A stretch of 64,000 nt of DNA from Bacteroidaceae bacterium (GTDB lineage Bacteria; Bacteroidota; Bacteroidia; Bacteroidales; Bacteroidaceae). The stretch is taken from the NCBI GenBank assembly GCA_017442185.1, contig JAFSAT010000036.1, positions 38,096-102,095 on the forward strand, in the 5' to 3' direction. The position numbers and the translations under genes are program-made. The notes under the pieces are model-generated. The model was given only the letters and a program-made list of their open reading frames with translations. It was not told where the DNA came from and searched no databases. Every line of letters begins with the position of its first letter. The stretch's first letter is position 1. This document shows, in pieces, positions 51,668 to 60,035 of the stretch.

Positions 51668-54057
51668 CCCCTCAAATTTTCAACTATTATGTCAATCTCA
51701 TTTTCGTTCAACGAAACTTCGCGCAATATTGCGACAGCCTCATCATCAGCAATGCCATCAAAATCCTTTTCACACGGAACTATCATAAGCCCGGCCATAT
51801 CCAAAAGCCCGGGACTGACGAGCCTGCGTGTCTCATTATCACAATAGTAACAAGCGGGACGGTGCTCTTTACGAGGAAAGACAATAGTGAGCCATCCCTC
51901 GGCCTGACGATATAATGCAAGTACATTCATACGCGGTTCCTCTTCGTCGCCAACGGCAGGCATTGCAGCCATAAGGCGCTCCATGAGCCTCGACGAAGCC
52001 TCGGCATTAACCGCTTCGATAACAAAAAACGGCACCACATAAGAGGATACAAGATGCACCGCACTGCCACCATCGTACACAACAGGCTGCATATTACCAA
52101 ACAGTTCATCACTCCACTCTTCTCCAAAAAGCGGAACATCGGCACATAGAACCGACTGAAGATGAGCATGGTCGGGAGCCGAAGCCCCACATTTTGCACC
52201 GTTGTAAAAAATCACCCTCTCGGGCCATAGACGAGCCAACGACAGCATATCACCATAAAGTGGCGCAATGCGCTGCGGAGTGTGACGACAAACAGGTAAC
52301 GTCAAATGTTGCGGCAATATGGGGAAAGGATTTACAAGTATCTCTACATCAAGCAAAGCATGCTCCGTATACTGCTCATCGGGACGATTTTTTGCACACA
52401 AAAAGCAAGGACGTGTCGCTATTGCATCCTTATTGACATCTGCTGCGGTAGAGACTATTCGTGCCGGATTATATTGCAGCGTAATACCACAGTCCAAGGT
52501 ACGCATTCTGACATCATCAAGCGCAGCAAAACGCTCCTTCACCTGCGGCCAGGCATCGAGCTGCTTTTCAAAAAAATCCCTAACCTCGCCCGAGGATGGA
52601 GACGGCATGTTTCGCATCATGGCAACACGATCCTCAAGTTCAATCGTGCGCAGCGAGTCTTTATAGACATTATGCACATTCACCTTTTCATGCGACAATG
52701 CGGCATCGGAATTTCCGCCCCATCGACGACACAGATACAACACATCGTATATGCGCCCTATTCGATAGTTGCGCGACAATCTGATTCCCACCGCATAATC
52801 CTCGCCATAGCTCACATTGGGAAAACCAATCTCGCGCACAACAGGTGTATAAAAAGCGCGTGGAGCACCAAGTCCGTTGATACGCAACGCATTATTACGC
52901 CCGTTCTCTTCGCTCCATTCACGGTGGTCTATGATACCCGGCGGCAATGTTTCAAGTTCAAAATTACATATTTTGTAGGAGCCTATCAGCATGGCACACT
53001 GCTGCCTGTAAAATTCATCAACTATATATTGCAAAGTATTATCACTGCTGTAAATATCGTCACTGTCGAGCTGTACGGCAAAACGGCCGCACAACGCGCT
53101 GTTCACAGCCAGATTCCAGCATCCGCCAATGCCAAGGTCATGAGAATCGGGCACGATGCGGCACACCCTTTCATCATCAAAGGCATCTATAATATCGCCT
53201 GTACCATCCGTTGAGTGATTATCAACAACAAGGATATTAAAGCTGAAATTTGTCTTTTGTTCGAGCACCGAGCCTATTGCATCGGCAATTGTTGTTGCAC
53301 GATTAAGCACAGGAATCACAACAGAAGCCTCAACGGGAAAATCGCCTTGCGAGAGGTCTATGTCGGAATATTTATATGGAGGGAGCCATCCTCCTATTCG
53401 TTTAAGATGCTCTGTGCATGCTTGCTCCATTTCAATCTGCACATCGCGCTGTGCAGGATTCACATAGTCGAACTGCTTCTCGCCACTCTTGCGCACATCA
53501 TTCTCGTTATCTGAATATAGTAGTTCGGGCAGATGCTGCACACGCCCCAGACGACTAAGCGCCAACCTCAATTGATAGAAACCGGCATATTTGAACGAAG
53601 AGAGCTCTTCGCGCAGATAGCCCTTTAGAGCCTCGGTACGGATAGCCACCACAGCACCAAAATCAAAATCGTTTCTGAGACTTCCTGTCTGATATTCGAT
53701 TGTCGGTGCTTCTATACACTCTCCCCCGATGACTTTATAATAGTCGCAATAGAGCATTGCACTGCTTTGTTCCATTGCATCACACATTCTCATAAAAACC
53801 TCGGCCGAGGGGAGCGGGTCGACCTCTTTCAACATACACACCGCAAACGGAGCTTCGGCCAATCGTGCCATATTCGCAAACAACGCACTATCCGTAGCCA
53901 CATCAACGGCAAGAAGCGTAATCTTGGGATGAACATCCTCTACGACAACCCCTTTTGGGCACCATATATATATATTCCTGATTCTGTCACACGCGGCAAG
54001 AGCGTTCACCTCTCTTGCATCACACAGAGGCATAAATAAATCAAACATATCATTCAT
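51664..54057 (-). CDS. GT2 glycosyltransferase fused to a GalT-like DUF4922 domain
   Basis: A 797-residue cytoplasmic protein. Residues about 1-240 form a degenerate GT-A-like domain. Residues about 245-480 are a canonical GT2 domain (ASVVIPVLNRATTIADAI, VVDNHSTDGTGD and the metal motif LDSDD near 330). Residues about 540-797 match DUF4922, related to GalT/Apa2 nucleotidyl transferases: RPCFLCAKNRPDEQ, LVNPFPILPQHLTLP, the catalytic-type HAHLQ (HxHxQ) near 629-633 and RPACYYCDNETRR. It is the first gene of a trio and overlaps the SpoIID gene by four bases. One protein thus joins sugar transfer with a possible nucleotide-sugar phosphorylase; the substrate is unknown. Confidence 0.82.
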   Translation of the reverse strand: MNDMFDLFMPLCDAREVNALAACDRIRNIYIWCPKGVVVEDVHPKITLLAVDVATDSALFANMARLAEAPFAVCMLKEVDPLPSAEVFMRMCDAMEQSSAMLYCDYYKVIGGECIEAPTIEYQTGSLRNDFDFGAVVAIRTEALKGYLREELSSFKYAGFYQLRLALSRLGRVQHLPELLYSDNENDVRKSGEKQFDYVNPAQRDVQIEMEQACTEHLKRIGGWLPPYKYSDIDLSQGDFPVEASVVIPVLNRATTIADAIGSVLEQKTNFSFNILVVDNHSTDGTGDIIDAFDDERVCRIVPDSHDLGIGGCWNLAVNSALCGRFAVQLDSDDIYSSDNTLQYIVDEFYRQQCAMLIGSYKICNFELETLPPGIIDHREWSEENGRNNALRINGLGAPRAFYTPVVREIGFPNVSYGEDYAVGIRLSRNYRIGRIYDVLYLCRRWGGNSDAALSHEKVNVHNVYKDSLRTIELEDRVAMMRNMPSPSSGEVRDFFEKQLDAWPQVKERFAALDDVRMRTLDCGITLQYNPARIVSTAADVNKDAIATRPCFLCAKNRPDEQYTEHALLDVEILVNPFPILPQHLTLPVCRHTPQRIAPLYGDMLSLARLWPERVIFYNGAKCGASAPDHAHLQSVLCADVPLFGEEWSDELFGNMQPVVYDGGSAVHLVSSYVVPFFVIEAVNAEASSRLMERLMAAMPAVGDEEEPRMNVLALYRQAEGWLTIVFPRKEHRPACYYCDNETRRLVSPGLLDMAGLMIVPCEKDFDGIADDEAVAILREVSLNENEIDIIVENLRG

Positions 54058-54075
54058 GAATAAAAAATTTGCACG

Positions 54076-54083
54076 CGAAAATA
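54076..54083 (-). promoter_or_regulatory. Candidate -7 element for the GT2-SpoIID-NhaC operon
   Basis: Minus-strand TATTTTCG, a TTCG variant, ends 19 bases before the start at 54057. It is weaker than the divergent rlmN box. Confidence 0.3.
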
Positions 54084-54255
54084 GTAAAAAGAATCGGCTA
54101 TAAACCGCATATCCGCCAAATATTTAAGCTCCGACGAAATATTATCGAGAAAAAGCGAGAATAAAGAGACGCTTATATACAATTTCGCATCATGCAGTCT
54201 CGCGCGCGCAATAATAATTATTGTGCGAAAGCACGAAAAATCACTTTTTTTGCAT

Positions 54256-54263
54256 TATCTTCG
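54256..54263 (+). promoter_or_regulatory. Candidate -7 element for the rlmN operon
   Basis: TATCTTCG lies 44 bases before the ATG at 54307 and inside the longer frame from 54223, so it supports the shorter rlmN. A palindrome (54209-54223) lies just upstream, at about the -45 region. Confidence 0.45.
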
Positions 54264-54306
54264 CACAGATTTTGTTTATCGACACAAAAAAGAGAAACAA
54301 ACACCT

Positions 54307-55350
54307 ATGGACAATGCAAAAAAGAAGTTGTTGGGCATGACGCTCGGCGAAATAAAGAAAACTGTAACCGCAGCAGGCATGCCGACATTCACCGCCAAAC
54401 AGATAGTCGATTGGGTATATTGCAAACGTGTGCGCACAATCGACGCAATGACCAATATCTCGCTCAAAAATCGCCAAATAATGAACGATTTGTTCGATGT
54501 AGGCTACACAGAGCCTGTGGAAGCAATGCGTTCAGTGGATGGCACCATAAAATATCTGTTCAAGGCAGGGAATAACAGTTTCATAGAAGCAGTATATATT
54601 CCCGACGGCGACCGAGCCACACTGTGCGTGTCGTCACAGGTTGGTTGCAAGATGAATTGTCTTTTTTGCATGACAGGCAAGCAGCGCCACACGGCAAACC
54701 TAACCGTCAACGAGATATTAAACCAAATATTCGCTCTACCCGAGTTTGATACACTTACAAACATCGTATTCATGGGAATGGGCGAGCCATGCGACAATCT
54801 CGACAACCTGCTGCCGGCAATAGAGATTCTCACCGCCGAATATGCCACAGCGTGGAGTCCTCACCGCCTCACAGTATCATCGGTGGGAGTGCGTAAAGGC
54901 TTGAAGCGTCTGCTCGACAGTGGCGATTACCATATAGCAATCAGTCTGCATCACCCCGACCCCACACGCCGCAGCGAACTAATGCCTGCCGAACGTGGTT
55001 ATTCAATAACAGAGATAATAGAACTGCTCAAGCAATACGACTTCAGCCACCAAAGACGGCTCACATTTGAATACATAGTGTTCAAAGGAGTAAACGACAG
55101 CCTTGCCCACGCTCGCAAGTTGTTAAAACTTCTCGAAGGATTAGACTGCCGCATAAATCTCATACGCTACCATTCGATACCCGAAGTTCCACTAAGCGGA
55201 ACAGACAACGAGACAATGATACGTTTGCGCGACTATCTGACAGCCAACGGCATATTCAGCACAGTGCGTGCATCGCGTGGCGAAGATATTTTTGCAGCCT
55301 GCGGAATGCTTTCTACTGTAAAACAAAATCAAAAATCAGAAGATAATTAA
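54307..55350 (+). CDS. rlmN: 23S rRNA (adenine2503-C2)-methyltransferase
   Basis: Radical SAM methyltransferase that methylates A2503 of 23S rRNA and A37 of some tRNAs. From the ATG at 54307 the protein is 347 residues, the family length; the longer GTG start at 54223 would run through the promoter. The 4Fe-4S motif reads CLFCMTG (C-x2-C after MNC, i.e. CKMNCLFC), preceded by VSSQVGCKMNC. FMGMGEPCDNLDNL and ISLHHPDP are typical, and the catalytic C-terminal cysteine lies in FAACGML. It heads the seven-gene run to 60750. Identification is firm. Confidence 0.96.
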   Translation: MDNAKKKLLGMTLGEIKKTVTAAGMPTFTAKQIVDWVYCKRVRTIDAMTNISLKNRQIMNDLFDVGYTEPVEAMRSVDGTIKYLFKAGNNSFIEAVYIPDGDRATLCVSSQVGCKMNCLFCMTGKQRHTANLTVNEILNQIFALPEFDTLTNIVFMGMGEPCDNLDNLLPAIEILTAEYATAWSPHRLTVSSVGVRKGLKRLLDSGDYHIAISLHHPDPTRRSELMPAERGYSITEIIELLKQYDFSHQRRLTFEYIVFKGVNDSLAHARKLLKLLEGLDCRINLIRYHSIPEVPLSGTDNETMIRLRDYLTANGIFSTVRASRGEDIFAACGMLSTVKQNQKSEDN

Positions 55351-55364
55351 TAAAAATAAGCCCC

Positions 55365-56432
55365 ATGAAAAAACTGTTTATTGCATTTTTCACACTATTA
55401 CTGACAGCCTGCGGCGGCAGCGACAGCCCTACGATACTTAAGCCTGCAGCCAGCGGCCTCCCCTACGAAATACTTGTAGTTTGCAACGACGACTTTTGGA
55501 TAGCACCCGCAGGACGCGCCCTTTACGACGTGCTCGATACAGATGTACCCGGAATTCCGCAACCAGAGCGCTCTTTCAGAATATCGCACACACGCCCGGC
55601 AGGTTTCAGCCGTCTGCTAAAGACATTCCGCAACATTATAGAAGTAAAGATAGACAAGACACTATACACACAGACAAAGTTCAAATTCACGCGCGACCTA
55701 TACTCCACCCCACAAGTTATAATGACAATACAATCGCCAAGCGCAAGCGATTTTCAGGAATATGTAACAAAACATCGCAACACAATACTCGACTTTTTCA
55801 CCTCACAAGAGATGAACCGCGAGCTTCGCATAGTAGAGAAGAAGCACAACCGCGAATTTCTCGACAGTGTAAAAGCAAAATTCGGTTGCGAGCTTCTCAT
55901 CCCTGCCAACATCTACGGAATAAAGAGTGGAAAAGACTTTCTATGGGCATCGGACATATCCAACCACAACAGCAGCATACAGAGCTTCGTTATATACAGC
56001 TATCCCTACACAAGCACCGAAAATTTCACACTCGAAAACTTTTTACAAAAGAGAGATTCGGTTATGAAAGCAAACATACCCGGTGGCAAAGAGGGGCAAT
56101 ATATGACAACCGAACACGACTTTGTAAGCATGAGAGAGACCGAATTTCGCGAGCGCTACATGCAAGATGTACGCGGACTGTGGTCAATGGAAAACGACAT
56201 GATGGGAGGCCCCTTTGTATCGCACAGCGTGGTTGACGAGGTAAATGGCAAAGTAATAGTGGTAGAAGCCTTTGTTTACGCCCCCAACAGAAAAAAAGGC
56301 GACCTGATGCGCAAGCTCGAAGCATCACTATTCTCGTTGCGTCTGCCGGCCGACAAAGCCATCAGCAACAGCATACATATACCCGAGATAATAATCGAAG
56401 AGAACGACAGTACAGCTAAAAACAACAAATAA
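55365..56432 (+). CDS. DUF4837 family lipoprotein
   Basis: A 355-residue lipoprotein with lipobox LTAC (Cys16) followed by GGSDSP, so probably anchored in the envelope. The body matches DUF4837, a Bacteroidetes family with no known function: SGLPYEILVVCNDDFW near the start, FRISHTRPAGFSRLLKTF, NIYGIKSGKDFLWASD and RDVRGLWSMENDMMGGPFV-type (QDVRGLWSMENDMMGG) motifs. It lies 14 bases after rlmN and 13 before pdxA, and this order is compact enough to be one transcript. No catalytic motif is seen. Confidence 0.85.
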   Translation: MKKLFIAFFTLLLTACGGSDSPTILKPAASGLPYEILVVCNDDFWIAPAGRALYDVLDTDVPGIPQPERSFRISHTRPAGFSRLLKTFRNIIEVKIDKTLYTQTKFKFTRDLYSTPQVIMTIQSPSASDFQEYVTKHRNTILDFFTSQEMNRELRIVEKKHNREFLDSVKAKFGCELLIPANIYGIKSGKDFLWASDISNHNSSIQSFVIYSYPYTSTENFTLENFLQKRDSVMKANIPGGKEGQYMTTEHDFVSMRETEFRERYMQDVRGLWSMENDMMGGPFVSHSVVDEVNGKVIVVEAFVYAPNRKKGDLMRKLEASLFSLRLPADKAISNSIHIPEIIIEENDSTAKNNK

Positions 56433-56445
56433 ACAGTTTCAGGAC

Positions 56446-57546
56446 ATGAGCGATAAGCACAACATACGTGTCGGCATCACCCAAGGTGATATCAACGGCA
56501 TAGGATACGAAATAATCTTCAAAACATTTGCAAACCCCGAGATGTTTGATATATGCACCCCGGTTATTTACGGTTCACCAAAGTTGGCAGCCTACCACCG
56601 CAAGGCACTCGAGCTTGATGTACCCTACAACGCAGTGGAAACAACCGAAGAGATACAAGACGGGAAACTAAACATCATAAACTGCAACAGCGACGAAGTG
56701 CATATAGAATTGGGATGTGCCACAAAAGAGAGCGGAGAAGCAGCCTACCAAGCATTGGAACGCGCCGTAAAGGATTACCAAGAGGGGGTAACAGACCTTC
56801 TTGTCACAGCACCCATAAATAAAAACAGCATCCAGAACGAAGATTTTCACTTTCCCGGACACACAGAGTATCTGCAGGAACGCTTAGGCAACGGAGAAAA
56901 ATCGCTGATGATACTATGCAGCGGCGACCTACGCTTCGCAATAGCCACTTCACATCTTGCACTACGCGATGTTCCGGCAGCCATCACCCCGGAACTTATC
57001 GAAGAGAAGCTCAACATCTTCAACAAAAGCCTGAAAGAAGATTTTAACATCGATGCACCCAGAATAGCAGTGCTCTCACTAAATCCGCACTCGGGAGACA
57101 ACGGCCTGCTGGGTAAAGAAGAGATAGAGATAATAATACCCACAATAGAGAAAATGAGCAAAGAAGGCGTGCTCTGCTACGGCCCCTTTGGCGTCGACGG
57201 CTTCATGGGCAGTGGCAAATACACACACTTCGACGGTATTCTTGCCATGTACCACGACCAAGGCCTCACCCCTATGAAGTTGCTTGCAATGAGCAATGGA
57301 GTAAACTTCACCGCAGGCCTCGAAGCAGTGCGCACATCACCGGCACACGGTGTTGCATACGATATTGCCGGCAAAGGTTGTGCCGACGAAAATTCGTTCC
57401 GCCAAGCAATATACACAGCCATAGACATATACCGCAACCGCGAGCGCTATCATGCAGCCCGCCGTCGCCCACTGCGCAAACTTTACTTTGAGAAGCGCGA
57501 CGACAGCAATCGCCTGAATCTGCAACAAGAAGAAAAAGAAGATTAA
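56446..57546 (+). CDS. pdxA: 4-hydroxythreonine-4-phosphate dehydrogenase
   Basis: PdxA oxidises 4-phosphohydroxythreonine in the DXP-dependent pyridoxal phosphate pathway, needing NAD and a divalent metal. The 366-residue protein has the opening VGITQGDINGIGYEI, TAPINKNSIQNEDFHFPGHT, LSLNPHSGDNGL, and the metal/substrate segment YHDQGLTPMKLL followed by NFTAGLEAVRTSPAHG and AYDIAGKG. The last 40 residues (RRRPLRKLYFEKRDD) form a basic tail longer than in E. coli. It is inside the rlmN operon, five bases before the nucleotidyltransferase gene. PdxB or PdxJ are not nearby. Confidence 0.95.
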   Translation: MSDKHNIRVGITQGDINGIGYEIIFKTFANPEMFDICTPVIYGSPKLAAYHRKALELDVPYNAVETTEEIQDGKLNIINCNSDEVHIELGCATKESGEAAYQALERAVKDYQEGVTDLLVTAPINKNSIQNEDFHFPGHTEYLQERLGNGEKSLMILCSGDLRFAIATSHLALRDVPAAITPELIEEKLNIFNKSLKEDFNIDAPRIAVLSLNPHSGDNGLLGKEEIEIIIPTIEKMSKEGVLCYGPFGVDGFMGSGKYTHFDGILAMYHDQGLTPMKLLAMSNGVNFTAGLEAVRTSPAHGVAYDIAGKGCADENSFRQAIYTAIDIYRNRERYHAARRRPLRKLYFEKRDDSNRLNLQQEEKED

Positions 57547-57551
57547 GAAGC

Positions 57552-58250
57552 ATGAAATATGCCATAATAGCAGCAGGAGAGGGTTCACGCCTTTCCCAAG
57601 AAGGAGTAGCCGCACCCAAACCCATGGTGCAAATATGCGGAACACCACTGATAGAACGTCTCATAAAACTATTTGCACGCCACAATGCCGAGAGCATAAG
57701 CATAATAGTCAACACACGACAACCCGAGACAACAGCACTGCTACACACTCTGCAAAAAGAATATCCGCTAAACATCGTTGTCAAGGACACACCAAGTTCC
57801 ATGCACAGTCTTCATGCCCTTGCACCCTATCTGAGAGGCGGAAAGTTCTGCCTGACCACAGTTGACACAATCTTCAAAGAAGAGGATTTTTGTAAGTACA
57901 TAAAGAGATTCGACAACAGCCCCCTCGATGGTACAATGGCAGTCACAGAGCACATCGACGACGAGAAGCCACTATATATAACCACCGACAGCACCATGCG
58001 CATCACCGCCTTTACAGACACCCCTCCGCATGCAGTTCGCTACATATCGGGAGGAATCTACGGACTCACATCAAAAGCGCTTGACACACTCGAAAAAAGT
58101 GTTGCAGCCGGAGAGTCACGCATGCGCAATTTCCAACGTCGTCTGATTGCCGACGGCCTGCATCTCGAAGCATTCCCAATGGGAAAAATAATAGATATAG
58201 ACCATGCCGAAGATATAGCCAAGGCCGAAGAATTTATAAAAAAACAATGA
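57552..58250 (+). CDS. MobA-like sugar- or polyol-phosphate nucleotidyltransferase
   Basis: A 232-residue GT-A-type nucleotidyltransferase. It opens MKYAIIAAGEGSRLSQEG with APKPMVQICGTPLIERLI, the GxGxRL and PKP signatures for NTP binding, and has VDTIFKEEDF with an Asp expected to bind metal, then a closing IDIDHAEDIAKAEEF. Such enzymes make CDP- or other NDP-activated alcohols. It overlaps the ATP-grasp gene by four bases and a CDP-alcohol phosphotransferase follows, so a CTP-dependent activation of a phospho-polyol such as inositol or glycerol phosphate is a reasonable inference. A different sugar phosphate is possible. Confidence 0.82.
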   Translation: MKYAIIAAGEGSRLSQEGVAAPKPMVQICGTPLIERLIKLFARHNAESISIIVNTRQPETTALLHTLQKEYPLNIVVKDTPSSMHSLHALAPYLRGGKFCLTTVDTIFKEEDFCKYIKRFDNSPLDGTMAVTEHIDDEKPLYITTDSTMRITAFTDTPPHAVRYISGGIYGLTSKALDTLEKSVAAGESRMRNFQRRLIADGLHLEAFPMGKIIDIDHAEDIAKAEEFIKKQ

Positions 58251-59098
58251 AGATAGCCGCCATTGCACGAGCACCCGAAAATTCCCCGGGAATGGTAGAT
58301 AAAGATCGCGCCATACTATGCGCCACAGCCGAAGCCTTGCGACAAAAAGGAGACACTGTAAGTATCATTGAAGAGGATGAATACACCGGAGAGACAGCCT
58401 ATGATGCCATTCTCCACATGACACGCAACAATAAAACCCTTTCGCTTCTTGCACAAGCCGAATCACAAGGAACGCTTGTCACAAACAGCCCATCCTCAGT
58501 GTGCAACTGTTCGCGCATCAAATGTATGCAATTGATGCAACGGCAGGCAATCCCCATCTCTCCGTTCGCCACACAATCCACCGACGAAATCCCGCCACAA
58601 GACGACTATCCAATGTGGATAAAGCGTGCCGAAGGCTGGTCGTGCCACCCTCTTGATGTATGCCACGTATCAAATTCCATCCAAGCAGAAGAAGTATTAA
58701 AAGCCTTTAAAGAGCGTGGAATAAACAACGTAATCAGATGCCGGCACATGCAAGGAGACATCGTAAAATTCTACGGAGTATCCGAAGAGATGTTTCATTG
58801 GCACTACCCCGACCCCGAAAAAACAAAATTCGGACTCGAACGCATAAACGGCACAACCGCCTATCACCCCTTCTCAACCGAAAATCTTAAAGAAATATCC
58901 TTTGCCGCAGCTCGCGCCCTTGGCGTAGAGATATTCGGCGGTGATGCCACAGTATCACCCGACGGCAAAATAAACATAATAGACCTGAACGATTTTCCAA
59001 GCTTCTCGGCCTGCCGGGCAGAAGCAGCCGAGGCCATTGCTCGACTGATACACAGCAAAAGATACAATAAAAATAACAAAGATGAACGAAGCAGATAA
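58247..59098 (+). CDS. ATP-grasp family protein
   Basis: A 283-residue cytoplasmic protein. The middle and end resemble ATP-grasp ligases/kinases: VTNSPSSVCNCSRIKCMQLM (substrate-entry region), YPMWIKRAEGWSCHPLDV (nucleotide-binding lysine), VIRCRHMQGDIVKFYGV, and the terminal IIDLNDFPSFSACRAEAAE with the metal-binding Asp and Asn. The family includes RimK-type ligases, and also inositol-phosphate kinases, so it could phosphorylate or acylate the head group built by its neighbours. It overlaps the genes on both sides, by 4 and 17 bases. I cannot place it in a named subfamily. Confidence 0.7.
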   Translation: MKIAAIARAPENSPGMVDKDRAILCATAEALRQKGDTVSIIEEDEYTGETAYDAILHMTRNNKTLSLLAQAESQGTLVTNSPSSVCNCSRIKCMQLMQRQAIPISPFATQSTDEIPPQDDYPMWIKRAEGWSCHPLDVCHVSNSIQAEEVLKAFKERGINNVIRCRHMQGDIVKFYGVSEEMFHWHYPDPEKTKFGLERINGTTAYHPFSTENLKEISFAAARALGVEIFGGDATVSPDGKINIIDLNDFPSFSACRAEAAEAIARLIHSKRYNKNNKDERSR

Positions 59099-60035
59099 AA
59101 AAGCATACCTTGCATCCATAAAGTCTCAAGACACCGAAGAGTTCCTCGACCTTTGGTTCTACCGCCCGATAGGTTTCCACTGCGCCCTATTCTTTCGCAA
59201 CCGAAACATACATCCCAATCTGATAACTATTGCATCAATATTTTTGGGAGTGGCAGCAGGAATATGCTTCGCACAAGAGAACTTACGATGGAACATTACA
59301 GGCATATTACTGTTGATGTGGGCAAACCTATATGACAGCACCGATGGACAATTGGCACGCATCACAGGAAAGAAAACCCGTTGGGGGCGCATACTCGACG
59401 GCTTTGCCGGCGACGTATGGTTCTTCTTCATATACGCCGCTATTGCCATACGCACAACATTTCAACCCATCCCTTTTGCGCCCGAGCATCAATGGGGTGT
59501 GTTAATTTGGATACTATGCTCATTTGCCGGTTTTTGGGTGCACGGCTCACAGTGTCAACTTGCCGACTACTATCGCAACATACACCTCTATTTTATGAGA
59601 GAAGCCAACGGACACGAATTCGACACCTCGGCAATGCAACGCAAACTTTTCAAAGAGACACCGTGGCGCGGCAATTTCTTTTGGAAAATATTTCTACACT
59701 TCTATGTAGCATACACAGAGAATCAAGAGCGCATGTCACCGCAATTCCAGCGCCTTATGAGAGTCGTAAGAGAGCGCTACGGAACACAGTTGCCCAAAGA
59801 ATTGTGCGAAGAATTTCGTTGCGGCAGCAAACCTCTTATGAAGTACACCAATATACTCACATTTAATTCCCGATTCATAATGCTGTGGTTCGCAATGCTC
59901 ATCGGGCAACTGTGGCTATATCTCCTATTCGAGCTGGTAATACTCATGGCAGTATTCACATATATGCGTATGCAGCACGAAAAGCTCAGTCTCAAAATCA
60001 TAAATAAAATAGAGAGCGGACATGAATACCGTTAA
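59082..60035 (+). CDS. CDP-alcohol phosphatidyltransferase family protein
   Basis: Inner-membrane enzyme of 317 residues with about six hydrophobic segments. The family motif is visible as DSTDGQLARITGKKTRWG followed by RILDGFAGD. The usual spacing is D-x2-D-G-x2-A-R-x8-G-x3-D-x3-D; here the last aspartate is one residue later than normal (D-x4-D). Such enzymes join a CDP-activated group to an alcohol, as in phosphatidylinositol-phosphate or phosphatidylglycerol-phosphate synthesis. It overlaps the ATP-grasp gene by 17 bases and the HAD gene by 14. A bulky polar C-terminal half follows the motif. Confidence 0.85.
   Translation: MNEADKKAYLASIKSQDTEEFLDLWFYRPIGFHCALFFRNRNIHPNLITIASIFLGVAAGICFAQENLRWNITGILLLMWANLYDSTDGQLARITGKKTRWGRILDGFAGDVWFFFIYAAIAIRTTFQPIPFAPEHQWGVLIWILCSFAGFWVHGSQCQLADYYRNIHLYFMREANGHEFDTSAMQRKLFKETPWRGNFFWKIFLHFYVAYTENQERMSPQFQRLMRVVRERYGTQLPKELCEEFRCGSKPLMKYTNILTFNSRFIMLWFAMLIGQLWLYLLFELVILMAVFTYMRMQHEKLSLKIINKIESGHEYR

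Noticed and set aside
54223..54306. Longer GTG start for rlmN
   Set aside because: It would put the -7 box TATCTTCG inside the gene and add residues unlike the RlmN N-terminus; the ATG at 54307 gives the family length.
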